A DNA stretch of 64,000 nt, taken from the NCBI GenBank assembly GCA_017962235.1, contig JAGCVS010000016.1:28097-92096 (forward strand), read 5' to 3'. The translations under genes were made by a program, and so were the position numbers. This document shows positions 26,623-37,208 of this stretch, piece by piece. This stretch comes from Bacteroidales bacterium. GTDB taxonomy: Bacteria > Bacteroidota > Bacteroidia > Bacteroidales > UBA932. Each line of letters begins with the position of its first letter. Position 1 is the first letter of the stretch. The notes beneath the pieces were generated by a model that was not told where the DNA came from, did not search any database, and saw only the letters and a program-made list of their open reading frames with translations.

Positions 26623-27966
26623 TTAGATTACACCTTGTTCAAGCATCGCTACCGCCACCTTCATGAAGCCGGCGATGTTGGCTCCCTTCACATAGTCGAT
26701 ATGTCCGTCGGGCTGGGTGCCGTATTTCACGCACTGCTCGTGGATGGAGCTCATAATCTGATGCAGTTTCGCATCCACCTCGGCGCCGGTCCATGAGATA
26801 TGGGAAGCGTTCTGGGTCATCTCCAGGCCTGAAGTGGCCACGCCGCCGGCATTCACAGCCTTGCCGGGAGCGAAAATGACACCTGCGTTCTGGAAGGCCT
26901 TGATAGCCTCGGGACGGCAGCCCATGTTGGAGACCTCGCAGCAGCAGAATGTGCCGTTCGCGATAAGCTGTTTTGCATCATCCTCGTCCAGCTCGTTCTG
27001 GAAAGCACACGGCAGGGCAATGTCGCACTTCACGCTCCACGCCTTCTTGCCGGGGGTGAACTTGGCCTTGTCGGGGAAACGGTCTGCCATCATGCTCACC
27101 TGGTCGCGGTTGGAAGCGCGCATAACCAGCATGTAGTCAATCATCTCCTTGTCTATGCCGCCGGGGATCTCGCACACGCCGTCGGGGCCGCTTATGGCAA
27201 CCACCTTGGCGCCCATCTCAACCGCCTTGGTTGCGGCACCCCAAGCCACGTTGCCGAAGCCGGAGAGGGCGATGGTGTGCCCTTTGATGTCGCGGCCGGC
27301 GGTGGCGAGCACCTGCTTTGTAAAATAGAGCGCGCCGAATCCGGTAGCCTCAGGGCGAAGTATGGAACCGCCCCAGTTCAGACCCTTGCCGGTGAGCACG
27401 CCGGTGTTGTATTCGTGAGCCAGCTTTTTGTACATGCCGGTCAGGTAGCCTATTTCACGGGCGCCTACACCCACGTCGCCTGCAGGCACATCGGTGTCGG
27501 GGCCAATGATTTTCCAGAGTTCAAGCATGAACGCTTGGCAGAAACGCATAATCTCGGCGTCGCTCTTACCCTTGGGGTCAAAGTCGCTGCCGCCCTTGCC
27601 GCCGCCCATCGGGAGGGTGGTGAGGGCATTCTTGAAGGTCTGTTCAAAGCCCAGGAACTTGAGCATGCCGGGGGTTACGGCACGGTGGAAGCGGAGACCT
27701 CCCTTGTACGGGCCGATTGCAGAGTTGAACTGCACACGGAAGCCGGTGTTGGTCTGTATCTGACCCTGGTCATCTACCCATGTCACCCTGAAAGAGAGGA
27801 TGCGGTCGGGTTCTACCATACGCTCTACAATACGGTTCTTTTCAAATTCGGGATGCTCGTTATAAACTTCCTCTACAGACTCCAGCACCTCGCGGACAGC
27901 CTGCAGATACTCCGGCTCGTAAGGATACTTACGCTCCAGAGTAGCCATTACCTGAGAAACTTTCAT
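26623..27966 (-). CDS. gdhA: Glutamate dehydrogenase (hexameric, NADP-type)
   Basis: 447 residues, the usual length of the 50-kDa hexameric enzyme. It catalyses reductive amination of 2-oxoglutarate. Substrate-binding KGGLRFHR and the catalytic-lysine segment TLPMGGGKGGSDFDPKGKS are intact. PAGDVGVGAREIGYLTG and the nucleotide fold ALSGFGNVAWGAATKAVEMGAKV follow. The protein starts MKVSQVMATLERKYP, like other Bacteroidetes GdhA proteins. Nothing unusual is seen. Confidence 0.96.
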   Translation of the reverse strand: MKVSQVMATLERKYPYEPEYLQAVREVLESVEEVYNEHPEFEKNRIVERMVEPDRILSFRVTWVDDQGQIQTNTGFRVQFNSAIGPYKGGLRFHRAVTPGMLKFLGFEQTFKNALTTLPMGGGKGGSDFDPKGKSDAEIMRFCQAFMLELWKIIGPDTDVPAGDVGVGAREIGYLTGMYKKLAHEYNTGVLTGKGLNWGGSILRPEATGFGALYFTKQVLATAGRDIKGHTIALSGFGNVAWGAATKAVEMGAKVVAISGPDGVCEIPGGIDKEMIDYMLVMRASNRDQVSMMADRFPDKAKFTPGKKAWSVKCDIALPCAFQNELDEDDAKQLIANGTFCCCEVSNMGCRPEAIKAFQNAGVIFAPGKAVNAGGVATSGLEMTQNASHISWTGAEVDAKLHQIMSSIHEQCVKYGTQPDGHIDYVKGANIAGFMKVAVAMLEQGVI

Positions 27967-27994
27967 GATACTAATATTGTTGTTATTTGTTGTT

Positions 27995-29779
27995 CTAGAA
28001 TGTATTCAGAATAGCTTTCGCCTCGTTCACGTATTTGTCGGCGCCGCCAAACCACAGGTTGGCGTGGGTAAACTTCTCTATGGCATCCTCCAGCTTTTTG
28101 AGTTTCTTGGGCTGGGATGCGTACTCCTCGCGGAGAATCTTCACCTTCTCATAGTCCTGGATGCCCTCCACAAAGCGCTCCCAGCGGACGGAAGACCATC
28201 CCTGAGGATAAACCAGATATACGTCGCCGCTGGTGAGGTTGTACCAGCGGGTATCCACCATCGGCTCCTTGTTCCAGCTGTTGTATGCCCAGCGCAGGTA
28301 GCCGTCGTAATGGTTACGGAGGGCGTACCAGCCCAGCGCCGCCGACTCTGCCAGCGGCGAGATGGTGAAGGTGTTGGGATGTCCCTCGCCGCAGCAGGTA
28401 TAGAAGGTGGTTATCTTACCTTCGCCGTGACGACGGTCGTTTATGGCGCGGCCGTCGGTCTTTACAAAGTAATCGTCGTCCACAGCCAGGCCTATGCAGT
28501 AATCGGCCAGCTGCGCCTCCAGCTCGGGGTGATAGTTGCCCGCCAGGGAGAACTTGAAGGCGGGGTCGGCCTCATGCGCCACTGCCATCACCTTGAGCAT
28601 CACCTCCACGCCGCGCTCGTCCACCGCCAGGAAGGTCTTGTCGAACCAACCCTTGGTGCGCAGATGGTCTGCAAAGCTCTTCAGCAGCGGAATCCAGAGG
28701 GCGCGGTATGCATCGTCGCCATAATCGAACTGGACGAAGCGCTGCGAATCGGTGGCCACGTCGTAATATCTGAAGCGGGTCTGCCAGGGGGCTATGGTAA
28801 AGCAGTTTATCTGCTCCGTAATGCCGCAGGAGGCCATGAATTCCACCCAGCGGTCAAAGATGTCATAGTTGTATGTGGTGCTGCCGTCCAGCTGTTTGGT
28901 GACCTGCACCATGGTCTGGAAAAGATCCAGCGTCTGCGGGCCCCAGCAGTCATACATCAGTGTGGCGGTAACGACCTTTTCGCCGCCCTGGGCCAGCTGG
29001 GTCATCAGCGGACGCATCAGCTCCAGATGGGCATCGCTCCAGGGCTCCACGCCAAAGTAGCGCGCCACCGCATACGGGTTCTGCCAGAGGTCCAGATGGA
29101 AACTCCAGTGCGCCGGCTTGGGGAGCACGCGGTCGCGCACCTCAACGGCGAAAGCGATTTTCAGGGGTTTCTTGAGCTCCTTTGCGGAGAGTTTCACGGT
29201 ACCCTTATATGTGCCGGGAGTGGCGCTTTGAGGTACCCAGACCTCTATCCACGCGGGGCGTGCGGTCTTGGCCTCAACCTGCGCCATTGCCGGACCCAGG
29301 ATTGCCTCCGGAACCAGCACGGAATCGCGCTTGCTCTGGTCAAAGCCACCCATATCTGCGGGGAAATAACCCCTCTGGCCATCTTCCGCACCCAGGCAGT
29401 CGCCAATCACGTAGCGTTCAAAACCGACCTTGATATCGGAGTTCTTGATGACATTCTTGCGAAACGACAGGTCAGATACCTCTAAGACGACGTCGTGCAG
29501 CTCTTCCGGAGTCCAGAGCACCGGCTGGAAGCTGACGCGCTCTCCGCGCCAGGCCACCTGCTTTGCGACCTTCACCGGCTTGATAACCGGCACGGATGTC
29601 TTCTCATAGCGCACGTCCAGACTGCCCCACGCAAAGCCGGGCGCCTTGACAGCAGCCCACGCAGCATCAGGCGTAAAGGGGAGCTGCACCTCGGGCAAAT
29701 TCTCAACAGGGGTAAAACTCTGGGCGCCAAGACCCACCGCGGTGAGCAGCAGCGCAACGGACACTAACAGTTTTCTCAT
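27995..29779 (-). CDS. GH123-like glycosidase, secreted
   Basis: 594 residues; signal peptide about 1-19 (AVGLGAQ). An N-terminal beta-sandwich (about 60-215) precedes a TIM barrel with the adjacent acid pair Asp387-Glu388 in FLAVDERGVE, as in GH123 N-acetyl-beta-galactosaminidases, where a DE pair assists substrate-aided catalysis. The C-terminal region YLRWAYNSWNKEPMVDTRW ... FVEGIQDYEKVKIL is the DUF4091-type segment common in this family. An inverted repeat lies in its leader (29785-29807). It probably cleaves a hexosaminide in the periplasm; the substrate is inferred from the family only. Confidence 0.8.
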   Translation of the reverse strand: MRKLLVSVALLLTAVGLGAQSFTPVENLPEVQLPFTPDAAWAAVKAPGFAWGSLDVRYEKTSVPVIKPVKVAKQVAWRGERVSFQPVLWTPEELHDVVLEVSDLSFRKNVIKNSDIKVGFERYVIGDCLGAEDGQRGYFPADMGGFDQSKRDSVLVPEAILGPAMAQVEAKTARPAWIEVWVPQSATPGTYKGTVKLSAKELKKPLKIAFAVEVRDRVLPKPAHWSFHLDLWQNPYAVARYFGVEPWSDAHLELMRPLMTQLAQGGEKVVTATLMYDCWGPQTLDLFQTMVQVTKQLDGSTTYNYDIFDRWVEFMASCGITEQINCFTIAPWQTRFRYYDVATDSQRFVQFDYGDDAYRALWIPLLKSFADHLRTKGWFDKTFLAVDERGVEVMLKVMAVAHEADPAFKFSLAGNYHPELEAQLADYCIGLAVDDDYFVKTDGRAINDRRHGEGKITTFYTCCGEGHPNTFTISPLAESAALGWYALRNHYDGYLRWAYNSWNKEPMVDTRWYNLTSGDVYLVYPQGWSSVRWERFVEGIQDYEKVKILREEYASQPKKLKKLEDAIEKFTHANLWFGGADKYVNEAKAILNTF

Positions 29780-29784
29780 ATATC

Positions 29785-29807
29785 AGCAGAATCGGTTTAA
29801 TTCTGCT
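29785..29807. promoter_or_regulatory. Inverted repeat in the leader of the GH123-like gene
   Basis: AGCAGAAT and ATTCTGCT are perfect 8-base arms around a 7-base spacer, ending 6 bases before the start codon. A minus-strand -7-like box (TAACTTTG) lies at 29829-29836, inside the 3' end of clpB, so the repeat would be in the 5' leader. It may be an operator or an RNA hairpin near the ribosome-binding region. Confidence 0.5.
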
Positions 29808-29822
29808 AATATAGCAAAAATT

Positions 29823-31931
<2,109 letters not shown>

Positions 31932-32009
31932 TGTAATTTTCTCCTTTGCCTAAGGTTAACTCAACTTATTTGCCATTCCGTTTTTTCTGCCAATTTGTCA
32001 TAAAAATGA

Positions 32010-32017
32010 TATATTTG
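32010..32017 (+). promoter_or_regulatory. -7 box of the TIM-barrel protein gene
   Basis: TATATTTG matches TAnnTTTG and lies 17 bases before the ATG at 32035. A TTTG at 31994-31997 is only 12 bases upstream, closer than the usual spacing, so the -33 element is uncertain. Confidence 0.5.
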
Positions 32018-32034
32018 TGCATCAAACAAAACTT

Positions 32035-33354
32035 ATGAAAAAAGTCCTTTACATCGCCCTGATCGCTGCCGCAACCTGTTTGTGGCCGGCGTTTGACGCC
32101 TTCTGCCAGAACCGTCCCGAATATGTCACCAAGCACGCCCGTATGGACCGCAGCCGCATCAACATCGGCACCTACCATCTGGCGGGATACGCCCGTACGG
32201 AGACCCATATCAAGGAGTTGGCGGAGTGCGGAATAGACTTTGTGATGTACATGAACAACGAGCCGGCGACCCTGGACCTGTTTGAGAAATACGGTGTGGG
32301 AGCCATAATCGTGGGCACCGTGCCTCTGTGGTGGGGCGGATTCGGCGACAACGCCGGCACCCTGGAGGCGACCCATCCGCTGAATAAATATACCGAGGCC
32401 GCCGCCAACTTCAAGGACCATCCGGCAATCTGGGGCATCGCCATCGGCGACGAACCCTCCTGCCTCGATTTCCCCTATTACAACAAGGTCGTGCGGGCGG
32501 TGGAAGAGGGCTTCCCCAACCAGTTCGCCCACCTTAACCTGCATCCAACTTACGCGCCGGGGCCCAGGCGGGAGAACGACCCCACCAGCGGTTCGCTGGG
32601 CGCCGCGACTTATCAGGAATATATCGATTCTTACTGCGAGAACATCCCCTGCGACTATATCGCGTATGATTTTTACTATCAGCACGGCGGAGTGCCGCTG
32701 GATCTGGCCAACATGCGCATTGTGGCCGACGCCTGCCTTGCCACCGGCCGCAGCATGTGGCCCACCCTGCAGGTGAACAGCAACAAGGTGGAGGAGTGGA
32801 TTTCCCTGAACCAGCTCCGTTTCCAGGCCTATTCCGCGATGGCTTTCGGCGCGGAGAACATCACCTGGGCCTGCTACACATGGGGTTGGTGGTACAATCA
32901 GGTGCTCTTTGGCAACGGAGACAAGACCCAGCAGTACGACAAGCTCAAGACGGTTAACGCGGAGATTCACGCCTTCTCTCCCAGATACATGAAATACCGC
33001 CGGATTGCTACCTCCTGCGTGGGCTTCGAAGGCACCGACATGCTGGAGGGGAGCGGGATGGAGAATGTTGAAGTCTATAACGACAAAACTTTCAAGAATC
33101 TCACCGCCGGCTGCCCCCTGATTGTGGGCGAGATGACCGCGCGCGACGGCGGACGCTCCCGCGCCCTGTTTGTCTGCGTTTCGGACGACCCGTACGACAA
33201 GAATCCACAGACCCATACCCTGAGCTTAAAATGCCGCCGGAAGATATCGGTAATGAGCAATGAAGGGCCCGTGGAGGTGAAGCGCAAATGCGGCGGCCGC
33301 TACAAGATTCAAGTTGCTTCCAACCAGGGACTTCTGATAGAAGTTGAGCGATAG
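32035..33354 (+). CDS. Secreted TIM-barrel protein, putative glycoside hydrolase
   Basis: 439 residues from the ATG at 32035. Signal peptide MKKVLYIALIAAATCLWPAFDAFCQ. The body looks like a beta/alpha barrel (about 30-330): INIGTYHLAGYARTETHIKEL, then HPAIWGIAIGDEPSCLDF, where the GDEP glutamate is in the place of a GH acid/base, and YIAYDFYYQHGG. A short beta domain follows (about 350-439, ending NQGLLIEVER), as in GH-A enzymes. I cannot name the family. The same general look, with a DEP motif, is seen in several unclassified Bacteroidetes hydrolases. It stands alone between clpB and the endonuclease. Confidence 0.6.
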   Translation: MKKVLYIALIAAATCLWPAFDAFCQNRPEYVTKHARMDRSRINIGTYHLAGYARTETHIKELAECGIDFVMYMNNEPATLDLFEKYGVGAIIVGTVPLWWGGFGDNAGTLEATHPLNKYTEAAANFKDHPAIWGIAIGDEPSCLDFPYYNKVVRAVEEGFPNQFAHLNLHPTYAPGPRRENDPTSGSLGAATYQEYIDSYCENIPCDYIAYDFYYQHGGVPLDLANMRIVADACLATGRSMWPTLQVNSNKVEEWISLNQLRFQAYSAMAFGAENITWACYTWGWWYNQVLFGNGDKTQQYDKLKTVNAEIHAFSPRYMKYRRIATSCVGFEGTDMLEGSGMENVEVYNDKTFKNLTAGCPLIVGEMTARDGGRSRALFVCVSDDPYDKNPQTHTLSLKCRRKISVMSNEGPVEVKRKCGGRYKIQVASNQGLLIEVER

Positions 33355-33375
33355 CGGCGAATCGGTTCTATTTGT

Positions 33376-33383
33376 TATATTTG
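33376..33383 (+). promoter_or_regulatory. -7 box of the endonuclease gene
   Basis: TATATTTG matches TAnnTTTG and lies 23 bases before the ATG at 33407. The -33 element is not clear. Confidence 0.5.
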
Positions 33384-33406
33384 CATTAGAATAAATCCTC
33401 TCTAGC

Positions 33407-34171
33407 ATGAAACGGCTGTTCAGATATTTTGCTTTGTCGCTGCTGCTCTCGCTATCTGCATGCGGCATCTTCAGAAACTCCGCGGACATCTCTTACCGCA
33501 GGATGCTCCCTTCGCAGATGAACGACATCCCGGACCAGCTGATATCCCGCAAGGGTTACACCCTCTCTTACAACTGCGAGACAAAGCTCCCCAACTGGGT
33601 GTTCTGGCACCTTAGCGCGGAGCATGCCACTGGTGATGTAGCCCGTCCGATAGCAGCCTATCATGTTGACAGCAAGGTGCCCAAACCCCGCGCCACCGGT
33701 GCCGATTACCGGCGCAGCGGATACTCCCGCGGACACATGTGCCCCGCCGGCGACAACAAGTGGGACAAGAAGGCGATGTACGAATCGTTTGCATATTCCA
33801 ACATCTGCCCCCAGAAAAGCCAGTGCAATTCCGGCGTCTGGAACGCGATAGAGACCATGTGCCGCGAGTGGGCCAAGGAATACGGCGACGTGTATATCGT
33901 TTCCGGACCCATCGTTAAGAAATTCCCCGACATGCTGGGCAAGAACCAGGTGGCTGTACCGGAAGCCTTCTTCAAGGTGGTGGTATGCCTGAACGGCCGC
34001 AAGAAGGGCATCGGATTCATCTGTGACAACACCGACCTGCACCAGACAATGCGCCAGTGCGTGGTTACCATAGAGGAGATTGAGGACATTACCGGAATCA
34101 ATTTCTTCCCCAATTTCAACGAGCGCGACCGCATGGATGTTGAGATGAAGGCCAACCTGCGGGACTGGTAA
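33407..34171 (+). CDS. DNA/RNA non-specific endonuclease (NUC1 family) lipoprotein
   Basis: 254 residues; lipobox SLSAC (Cys19), so it is exported and anchored. The metal-binding and catalytic segment is YSRGHMCPAGDNKW with His110; the classical DRGH is SRGH here, a form common in Bacteroidetes members. The downstream NICPQKSQCNSGVWNAIE supplies the Asn and Glu metal-site residues. It probably degrades extracellular or periplasmic nucleic acid. The gene has its own promoter-like box and is not linked to a toxin module: no immunity gene or secretion domain is next to it. Confidence 0.88.
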   Translation: MKRLFRYFALSLLLSLSACGIFRNSADISYRRMLPSQMNDIPDQLISRKGYTLSYNCETKLPNWVFWHLSAEHATGDVARPIAAYHVDSKVPKPRATGADYRRSGYSRGHMCPAGDNKWDKKAMYESFAYSNICPQKSQCNSGVWNAIETMCREWAKEYGDVYIVSGPIVKKFPDMLGKNQVAVPEAFFKVVVCLNGRKKGIGFICDNTDLHQTMRQCVVTIEEIEDITGINFFPNFNERDRMDVEMKANLRDW

Positions 34172-34185
34172 TTCACTCAAAAAAC

Positions 34186-34214
34186 TTTGTTTTTTGTATT
34201 TTTTTATATCTTTG
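34186..34214 (+). promoter_or_regulatory. Promoter of the fimbrillin/sensor-kinase operon
   Basis: TTTG (34186-34189) and TATCTTTG (34207-34214), 17 bases apart, form one of the best matches in the window to the Bacteroidetes -33/-7 pattern. Transcription would start about 28 bases before the GTG at 34249. Confidence 0.68.
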
Positions 34215-34248
34215 AAGGATTATACACTTAATCGGCGATAAAAGCACC

Positions 34249-35343
34249 GTGAGATTATCCTTCATTACCCCTCTGCTGATGGCTGCCATTGCAGCAGCCA
34301 CAGTTTCGTGCGCGATGAAAATCGACACCCCTGAAACAGTCAATCAGGACCCGTCCAAAAAGCAGGTCACATTCCCCGTAAACGTCACCCGCGACGGCCA
34401 GGCCATCCCCACCGGCGCCATCACCAAGGGCGGCAACGGCGACAATGCTGTCACCGATGCCGACATGATAGCCACCATGAACAAGGATATCCCCTTTGGC
34501 ATCGTGGGTATCGACCTGGAATCAAAAGAGCTGATTCTGGACAACGAAGCCGTGTACACCAACGGCGGCCAGTACAAGGGATTCTTTGATGCCGGGTTGT
34601 GGTATCTCCCCTTCACCATCACCCTGAGCGCATACTACCCCTATGTGAACAATGTGGTTTACGGCGAGGAACTGGACACTTACAGCATTCCCTTCACCTC
34701 TGCCGAGACGGATGCCGGTCCGCTGATTTCCAAGACTGTGCAGTGCGCGGTGAGCGAGATGAACATGGTGCCGCTGGAGTTCCGCCACATCACCAACGAT
34801 ATCGGCTTCAAGATCTGCGACGTAACCACCGACCCCAACCTGCAGGGGCTCATCCACCTGCGCAAGGTTACATCCACATATGTGGCATCCGCCGGTATCT
34901 TTGTAAATGACATCGAGCTGGGCAACGGCTACTGGCACCGCCGCGGTTATTATCGCGACGTGGTGGTGTTCGAGGGCGACGCTAAGGTGGGTGTCGGCAT
35001 GGAGAACGAGCTGTTCATCGGTAAGGACAAGCTGGTGAGCCGTCTGGCGGAGAGCCACCGCTACTACGGCATCCCGGATGAAATCCAGATGGGCAAGCAG
35101 ACCGTAGAAGTCCTGTACGATGTGGAATCCTTCACACTGAACGGATTCACCTACCCCGCCATCAAAGACCAGACCGCCCACTATATGCTGTACGGCGTAC
35201 TGCCGGACAACATCTTTGTATACGGCAAGCAGTATACCTTCCACCTGGGATTGGACACCGGCAAACTCTATCCCGAGATTACCTTCGCCGCATCCGTGAG
35301 CGGATGGGAGACTAAAATCTACGAGCAGAACGACGAGTTCTGA
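34249..35343 (+). CDS. Fimbrillin-like lipoprotein
   Basis: 364 residues from a GTG start; no closer ATG gives the signal sequence. Lipobox AATVSC (Cys21). After a charged linker, FPVNVTRDGQAIPTGAITKGG and ADMIATMNKDIPFGIVGID resemble the N-terminal part of fimbrillin (Mfa/FimA-like) proteins. WYLPFTITLSAYYPYVNN is the typical 'ayyPy' strand of that family. ITNDIGFKICDV and the late LYPEITFAASVSGWE fit the C-terminal domain. No pilus assembly usher or tip genes are nearby. Instead it heads an operon of sensor kinases, so it may act as a surface sensor or ligand rather than a pilus subunit. The stop overlaps the next start by one base. Confidence 0.65.
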   Translation: MRLSFITPLLMAAIAAATVSCAMKIDTPETVNQDPSKKQVTFPVNVTRDGQAIPTGAITKGGNGDNAVTDADMIATMNKDIPFGIVGIDLESKELILDNEAVYTNGGQYKGFFDAGLWYLPFTITLSAYYPYVNNVVYGEELDTYSIPFTSAETDAGPLISKTVQCAVSEMNMVPLEFRHITNDIGFKICDVTTDPNLQGLIHLRKVTSTYVASAGIFVNDIELGNGYWHRRGYYRDVVVFEGDAKVGVGMENELFIGKDKLVSRLAESHRYYGIPDEIQMGKQTVEVLYDVESFTLNGFTYPAIKDQTAHYMLYGVLPDNIFVYGKQYTFHLGLDTGKLYPEITFAASVSGWETKIYEQNDEF

Positions 35344-37208
35344 TGCGGCCCATGTATAAGCTCCATCAGATTGTACTGGCAACAGTGCTGGGATTGTGCG
35401 CGGCATTTCCCGCCATCGCAGAGAACAACCAGCCCGCCAACGAAACCAAGGACGTCAAAGACCAGCTTGTCTATTACGAGAGCGTGCTCAAGGACCTGCT
35501 GACCCGCCCGGTTACGGAAGACAACGACGCCCATGTGGAGACTGCGCGGGAGAACTTGAAGAATGCTGCCAGGGAGAAAGGGATGCCCTCATATTTCTAC
35601 AATGCATATCAGCTCTCACAGGAATACTACACCCGCCGCGGCGAAAACTACCGCGCGATGCTGCTGATGCAGGAGATGCAGGAGGTGGCCACGGGAGAGA
35701 ACGACAGCTACGGCATATGGCTCAGCGCCCGCTTTCTGGCCGACATGTACATCAAGCAAAACGACTATGTGAGCGCCAAGCCCCACCTGGAGGAGGCCAT
35801 CAAGGTGTATAATTCCTCCGATAACGAGGAGATTCTCAAACGGTCTGCCACCAGGATGTACTGCGACTATGCAGACACCTACCCCATAGCTTCAGACTCT
35901 GTGAGGATTAACGTCAAAAAAGCCGGGGAGCATGCAAAGACTCACCTGGATACGCTGCGCTACCAGTACAACCTGCTGCGTCTGGCCGCCCTTGACGACA
36001 ACCAGAAAGAGTATGAACGGCTCAAGGAGATATGCGTGGGTGACCCCGACTTCCCCAGGATTTCCCCCGATGCAGAGCTTTTCTTCTCCCTGATTGCGGC
36101 CACCCGCGACGGCAGCATCCTGGACCGCGAGGAGGAGATATACAAGCTCTCCACTGTGCGCGAAATGAAGGTGATTGCCAACCTGTGCGAGAACAAGGGA
36201 TACAAAGATTTCGCCTTTAACGTGGAGAAAAAGCTGGTGAACCTGATGGAGACGGTTATCTCCAACACCAACCATTCCCGCATATCGGAGCTGGACGTTT
36301 CCATGGGTAAGGCTTCCCTGAACGCGGAACTCGTAAACAAGGAACACGAGATCTCCCGCATCTCGCTGTTCTTGTCTATCCTTCTGGTAATCATACTGCT
36401 GGGCATTACCCTTTTCTCATTTATCCATATCAGGCAACTCAGCCGCTCCAAGAATAAGGACAAGCTGCAGATTGAGGAACTCAAAGCTGCAAATGAAAAG
36501 GTGCGTCTGGCAAACGAAGCCAAGACCCGGTTTGTGCAGAACATGAGCCACGAGGTACGCACCCCTCTCAACGCCATCGTGGGCTTCGCACAGCTTCTCT
36601 CGCTTCCCGAAGGTGTAATCACATCTACGGAGAAGGACGAATATGCCGGCCACATAGTGAACAACTCCAAGATGCTCACCATGCTGCTGGACGACATCCT
36701 GAATGCCTCTTCCATGGACAAAGGCGACTATAAGATCAATTACGAAACGGGAGAAAAGGATTTCCTTTGCGAGGCCGCCATCTCCAGCTCGGAACACCGC
36801 CTGCAGCCCGGCGTGAAGTTGTATTACGCCCCGGAAGAATACACTCCGCACAACTTTATCACCGACCCGCGCCGCGTACAGCAGATCCTCATCAACCTGC
36901 TCACCAATGCCTGTAAGCACACCGCCCAGGGCGAGATAAAGCTCTCCAGCTCACTGGCCGCCAACCCGGGATACGTGACCTTTACCGTCACCGATACCGG
37001 CACCGGCGTGCCGCCTGATAAGGCTGAGGAGATATTCGAGAGGTTTGCCAAGCTGAACGAATTCGTGCAGGGCACCGGCCTGGGGCTGAGCATCTGCCGT
37101 GACATCGCCACCAGGATGGACGCAAAGGTATTCCTTGACACCGATTATCCCGGCCCCGGCGCCCGTTTCGTCTTTATGGTGCCGGACAAACAAAACCCGC
37201 AGGAGTAA
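35343..37208 (+). CDS. Sensor histidine kinase with periplasmic TPR-like sensor (copy 1)
   Basis: 621 residues. Signal peptide about 1-26 (AAFPAIA). An alpha-helical, TPR-like periplasmic region (about 30-330) is followed by one membrane segment (about 341-362) and a short coiled coil. HisKA has FVQNMSHEVRTPLNAIVGF with phospho-acceptor His403. HATPase_c has ITDPRRVQQILINLLTNACKH (N box), DTGTGVPPDKAEEIFERF (G1) and GTGLGLSICRDIA (G2). No receiver or output domain is attached, so it must pass phosphate to a separate regulator, most simply the receiver gene at 39218. It overlaps the fimbrillin-like gene by one base (TGATG). Confidence 0.9.
   Translation: MRPMYKLHQIVLATVLGLCAAFPAIAENNQPANETKDVKDQLVYYESVLKDLLTRPVTEDNDAHVETARENLKNAAREKGMPSYFYNAYQLSQEYYTRRGENYRAMLLMQEMQEVATGENDSYGIWLSARFLADMYIKQNDYVSAKPHLEEAIKVYNSSDNEEILKRSATRMYCDYADTYPIASDSVRINVKKAGEHAKTHLDTLRYQYNLLRLAALDDNQKEYERLKEICVGDPDFPRISPDAELFFSLIAATRDGSILDREEEIYKLSTVREMKVIANLCENKGYKDFAFNVEKKLVNLMETVISNTNHSRISELDVSMGKASLNAELVNKEHEISRISLFLSILLVIILLGITLFSFIHIRQLSRSKNKDKLQIEELKAANEKVRLANEAKTRFVQNMSHEVRTPLNAIVGFAQLLSLPEGVITSTEKDEYAGHIVNNSKMLTMLLDDILNASSMDKGDYKINYETGEKDFLCEAAISSSEHRLQPGVKLYYAPEEYTPHNFITDPRRVQQILINLLTNACKHTAQGEIKLSSSLAANPGYVTFTVTDTGTGVPPDKAEEIFERFAKLNEFVQGTGLGLSICRDIATRMDAKVFLDTDYPGPGARFVFMVPDKQNPQE

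Noticed and set aside
27965..29485. A 506-codon open frame antisense to the GH123-like gene
   Set aside because: Low-complexity shadow frame without a domain; the minus-strand gene has a signal peptide and a catalytic DE pair.
31966..33216. A 416-codon minus-strand frame opposite the TIM-barrel protein
   Set aside because: The plus-strand gene has a signal peptide, a promoter-like box and structured motifs; the antisense frame has none.
33407..34171. Possible toxin of a contact or polymorphic toxin system
   Set aside because: The endonuclease has only a lipoprotein signal and the NUC1 domain; no delivery domain or immunity gene is adjacent.
34249..35343. Start of a fimbrial assembly locus
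   Set aside because: No usher, tip or anchor genes follow; the neighbours are sensor kinases.
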